Positions 14,949 to 17,778 of a stretch of DNA of 17,778 nt are shown here, one piece after another. Every line of letters starts with the position of its first letter. The stretch's first letter is position 1. The notes under the pieces were generated by a model. The model was not told the DNA's origin. It saw nothing but the letters and a program-made list of their open reading frames with translations, and ran no database searches. The translations under genes and the position numbers were made by a program. Source of the stretch: Pseudomonadota bacterium (GTDB taxonomy: Bacteria > Pseudomonadota > Alphaproteobacteria > Rhizobiales > Beijerinckiaceae); the NCBI GenBank assembly GCA_023386155.1, contig JAEWKH010000043.1, positions 1 through 17,778 of the forward strand. The letters run 5' to 3'.

Positions 14949-15818
14949 ATGCGGACGGTTCTGCTCGGTCCCAATGGACAACTCGGCACCGACATTCGCG
15001 CCGCGAATGCCGCGCGCGCAACACCATACGACATCCTCTGCATCGATCGCGGCAAGCTCGACCTCTCGGATATTGACAAAGCGGTCGAGACTCTTCGAGC
15101 CTTAGAGTTTGATTGCCTGATCAACTGTTCGAGCTATCACAAGACCGACGATGTCGAACGCAATGCCCAGCTCGGATTCACGATCAATGCCCATCTGCCA
15201 AAGGCGCTGGCGCAGCTTTGTGCCGACAAAGGCTCGCGTCTTGTTCATATTTCGACGGATTATGTTTTCGGCGGCCAGGAAAAGCGAGCCCCACTTGGCG
15301 AACAGGATGGAAAGGCGCCGCTCAATGTTTACGGCGCATCGAAAGGCATGGGCGAGGATCTGGTTCTCCGCGCCGGAGCCAATGCGCTCATTCTGAGAGT
15401 TGCATCACTGTTCGGCGTCGCCGGCGCCAGCGGCAAAGGGGGCAATTTCGTCGAGACCATGATCCGGTTCGGCCGCGAGAAAGGTCACCTTCGCGTCGTT
15501 TCCGATCAAGTAATGTCTCCGACGTCGACAGCCGACATCGCCGCCGCGCTGCTCGGCCTGCTGGCGCGCGAAGCCCCCGCGGGAATTTGGCATGTGGTCA
15601 ATTCCGGAAGTGCGACCTGGCACGAGTTCGCGGTGGAGATCATAAGACGGGCGAAGATCCCCGCCGATGTCGAGGCTATTCCATCATCGGCTTTTCCGAC
15701 ACCGGCGGCCCGCCCGCCCTATAGCGTGCTTGACAATACCAAGCTCGCTTCAGCCATCGGGCCGATGCGACCGTGGCAGGACGCGCTGGATTCCTATCTG
15801 GCGGCCAAAGGATACTAG
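14949..15818 (+). CDS. rfbD: dTDP-4-dehydrorhamnose reductase
   Basis: A 289-residue SDR (RmlD) that reduces the 4-keto group to give dTDP-L-rhamnose. It has the nucleotide-binding GPNGQLGTDI (7-16), INCSSYHKTDDVE (58-70), the catalytic STDYVFGG (102-109) with Thr103/Tyr105, the YGASK motif (Tyr128, Lys132) and RVASLFG. It ends in RPPYSVLDNTKLA, typical of the family. Tyr and Lys are intact, unlike in the SDR before it. It starts one base after the previous stop, so coupling is likely. The size is normal for the family. Confidence 0.93.
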   Translation: MRTVLLGPNGQLGTDIRAANAARATPYDILCIDRGKLDLSDIDKAVETLRALEFDCLINCSSYHKTDDVERNAQLGFTINAHLPKALAQLCADKGSRLVHISTDYVFGGQEKRAPLGEQDGKAPLNVYGASKGMGEDLVLRAGANALILRVASLFGVAGASGKGGNFVETMIRFGREKGHLRVVSDQVMSPTSTADIAAALLGLLAREAPAGIWHVVNSGSATWHEFAVEIIRRAKIPADVEAIPSSAFPTPAARPPYSVLDNTKLASAIGPMRPWQDALDSYLAAKGY

Positions 15819-15841
15819 TTGCCAAACGGCTGGAGCACGCC

Positions 15842-16708
15842 ATGAAAGGGATCATTCTCGCAGGCGGGTCCGGCACACGCCTTTACCCGGTCACGCTCGC
15901 CATCAGCAAACAATTGCTGCCGGTCTTCGACAAGCCGATGATCTACTATCCGCTATCGGTGTTGATGCTTGCCGGCATTCGCGAAATCCTGCTTATTTCC
16001 ACCGAACGCGACATCGGCTCGTTCCGGCACGTTCTGGGGGACGGTTCACGGTGGGGCGTCGACATCAGCTACGCCGTGCAAACACAGCCGCGCGGCCTGG
16101 CGGATGCGTTCATCCTCGGCGAGCAATTCATCGGCACGGCGCCGGCCGCCCTTGTACTCGGTGATAATATTTTCTACGGCCACAATCTTTCACAGCAGTT
16201 GCAGGACACGGCGAAGCTGACCAACGGTGCGACCGTGTTCGCCTACCATGTCAGCGATCCGCAACGTTACGGAGTCGTCGAGTTCGACCGCGACGGTTTG
16301 GCGCTGTCGCTGGAGGAAAAGCCGAAGGCCCCGAAGTCGAATTGGGCAGTCACCGGCCTTTATTTCTACGATAATGATGTGGTTCGCATCGCCAAGGACG
16401 TGAAACCGTCCGCTCGCGGCGAGATCGAGATCACCGACGTCAATGAACACTATCGGCGTGCCGGAAAGCTGAATGTGCGACAACTCGGACGCGGTTTCGC
16501 CTGGCTTGATACTGGCACGCATGAATCCTTGCTTGAAGCCGGTGAGTTCGTGCGCGCCATCGAACACCGCCAGGGGTTGAAGATCGCCTGCCTTGAAGAG
16601 ATTGCCTATGGCAATGGCTGGATCTCACCGGACCAGATCAGCGCGATTGCGGACACGATGCCGAAGACCTCGTACGGCATCTATCTCCGCTCGTTGCTAG
16701 CAGTATAG
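15842..16708 (+). CDS. rfbA: Glucose-1-phosphate thymidylyltransferase
   Basis: A 288-residue nucleotidyltransferase (RmlA) that makes dTDP-glucose from dTTP and glucose-1-phosphate, the entry step to dTDP-rhamnose. Signature: GIILAGGSGTRLYPVT (3-18), SKQLLPVFDKPMIYYPLSVL (22-41), VLGDNIFYGH (105-114, Asp108), VEFDRDGLALSLEEKP and WLDTGTHESLLEA. The frame extends upstream to 15773, overlapping rfbD, but ATG 15842 has GGAG seven bases before it and gives the family length. It is the fourth gene of the operon, 23 bases after rfbD. Confidence 0.95.
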   Translation: MKGIILAGGSGTRLYPVTLAISKQLLPVFDKPMIYYPLSVLMLAGIREILLISTERDIGSFRHVLGDGSRWGVDISYAVQTQPRGLADAFILGEQFIGTAPAALVLGDNIFYGHNLSQQLQDTAKLTNGATVFAYHVSDPQRYGVVEFDRDGLALSLEEKPKAPKSNWAVTGLYFYDNDVVRIAKDVKPSARGEIEITDVNEHYRRAGKLNVRQLGRGFAWLDTGTHESLLEAGEFVRAIEHRQGLKIACLEEIAYGNGWISPDQISAIADTMPKTSYGIYLRSLLAV

Positions 16709-16713
16709 CCACC

Positions 16714-17778
16714 ATGAGCAATCCTCAGGGGGTCATGCCCGCAATCGCAAGCATCTTCGCCGCTGTCGGAAGTGCCATCTCCGGCGCCTGGTACACGCTC
16801 GAATCATGGACCATCATTCCCGTCGTCGAGTTGCTGATGCGTCTGTGGTTTCGGCTGGACCCGCGAGTCTATTCCGAGCGCTTGAGAGTTCGATCCATCA
16901 CTGCCGGGAAGGTGGACAAAAAATCGCAGAAATATGCGGTCCTGGTGATTTACACCAACTCGCCGCTCGCCTCATTTACCGCGAGCGTGATTGATGCGAT
17001 CGCCCGCAGTCCGATCAATCTGGTGATCGTTGCCAATGGCACGATTACACCTTTCCTTCGTGCACAGCTGCTTGAGACCTGTTACGTGCTGATCGAGCGC
17101 GCCAATGTCGGGCGCGACTTCGGTGCTTACAAGGATGCCGTCAACATTCTCCTGCGCAGCGAAAAGGATGTGGACCGGCTCATCCTGATGAATGATAGCA
17201 TGTTCTTTTTCCAACGGGGCCTTGGCAAGCTAATTGCCGATCTCGACGGCGAAGGCGAATTCATCGGCCTGACGGAAGTGTTCGAATATCACTACCACGT
17301 CCAATCTTTCCTGCTGTCATTCGGATTCCAGGCGGTCCGCAGCCTCGCATTCCGCAAATTCTGGAAAAACTATAAGCCGATTGGCACGCGACGTTGGTCC
17401 ATTCATAAAGGTGAGGTCGGTCTTACCAAGCGCATGACCAAAGCCGGCTTTCGGCCGCACATCCTGTTCCAGGCGGCGCAGCTCATTCCCCATCTCCGCC
17501 CTCGCCCGGTCCGCGAGGTGCTGGAGTCCGTACGCCTTTTGCCGAGTTATTGCCGGCCGGGGCTTTACCGGGAATTTGATAAATTCATCGGTACTGGGGG
17601 ACTCTCGGTCGCCGATTTCGAAGCGATGTCCCAAGGTGTGCGTCCGATCGGACCAAGCGGCAGCCCCGCCGGATTGCCTGGCATCAGCGGGCAATTGGAG
17701 ACCATGGACAGGTGGAATTTCGAGATTTTCGGCAACCGCCTTATCAGCCTGATCGCCGAGCGCAACCAGGTGCATGTC
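16714..17778 (+). CDS. Rhamnan synthesis protein F-like glycan assembly protein, 3' end outside window
   Basis: 355 codons open to the window end; there is no stop, so the gene is cut. Residues about 75-165 resemble the RgpF family (rhamnose polysaccharide assembly): YAVLVIYTNSPLASF, then ERANVGRDFGAYKDAVNILL (129-148) and LILMNDSMFFF (156-166), then EFIGLTEVFEYHYHVQSFLL. The family usually exceeds 500 residues. The ATG lies 5 bases after the rfbA stop; it has no clear ribosome binding site, so translation is probably coupled. The next ATG (16735) follows AGGGGG but too closely. Together with rfbA/C/D it supports a rhamnose-containing polysaccharide. Its role as a rhamnosyltransferase is inferred. 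Confidence 0.8.
   Translation, partial: MSNPQGVMPAIASIFAAVGSAISGAWYTLESWTIIPVVELLMRLWFRLDPRVYSERLRVRSITAGKVDKKSQKYAVLVIYTNSPLASFTASVIDAIARSPINLVIVANGTITPFLRAQLLETCYVLIERANVGRDFGAYKDAVNILLRSEKDVDRLILMNDSMFFFQRGLGKLIADLDGEGEFIGLTEVFEYHYHVQSFLLSFGFQAVRSLAFRKFWKNYKPIGTRRWSIHKGEVGLTKRMTKAGFRPHILFQAAQLIPHLRPRPVREVLESVRLLPSYCRPGLYREFDKFIGTGGLSVADFEAMSQGVRPIGPSGSPAGLPGISGQLETMDRWNFEIFGNRLISLIAERNQVHV

Noticed and set aside
14267..15124. 285-residue minus-strand ORF
   Set aside because: Antisense to the SDR and rfbD genes, both of which have strong family motifs.

Overview
The window looks like a chromosomal piece of an alphaproteobacterium, most likely a member of the Hyphomicrobiales (Bradyrhizobium/Beijerinckiaceae-like). 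The grounds are two HWE-family histidine kinases, a small eight-strand-type porin with the 'YNWTGFYVGANLGYGW' signature usual in that order, and moderately high, uneven GC. The genus cannot be fixed from sequence alone.

Region 1 (1-2473): two consecutive plus-strand HWE sensor kinases. The first is cut by the window start. The second is a small membrane kinase with an altered H-box. No response regulator is present.

Region 2 (2522-8076): a surface-protein region. A minus-strand pair (outer-membrane beta-barrel, then a small secreted protein, 7 bases apart with the second gene's ribosome binding site touching the first gene's stop) is divergent from a very large secreted protein (1137 aa from the start chosen here). 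The large protein has an N-terminal helical/coiled-coil part, 23 octapeptide repeats of three flavours, a second coiled-coil part and a Pro/Ala/Lys/Val tail. Two related 17-bp palindromes lie in the divergent control region, one at each gene. A 14-bp-stem hairpin ends the large gene, and a small membrane protein follows. This is the least explained part of the window.

Region 3 (8123-10290): a minus-strand porin with its own terminator, a minus-strand Rieske non-heme iron oxygenase alpha subunit without visible redox partners, and a short decayed fragment of a second porin gene.

Region 4 (10338-17778, running off the end): a cell-surface glycan locus. A GT4-like glycosyltransferase and an overlapping PAPS sulfotransferase form a more AT-rich plus-strand pair. 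A class I methyltransferase lies on the minus strand. Divergent from it is a tight operon rfbC - extended SDR - rfbD - rfbA - rhamnan-synthesis-F-like gene. The set points to dTDP-L-rhamnose (or a related 6-deoxyhexose) production and assembly into a rhamnose-containing, possibly sulfated and methylated polysaccharide. A recognisable rfbB (4,6-dehydratase) is absent from the window. The SDR in the operon lacks the usual YxxxK lysine (it has YxxxN).

No tRNA, rRNA, CRISPR array, transposase or integrase was seen. No gene-free stretch exceeds 300 bases; the longest is the 251-base divergent control region before 4340.
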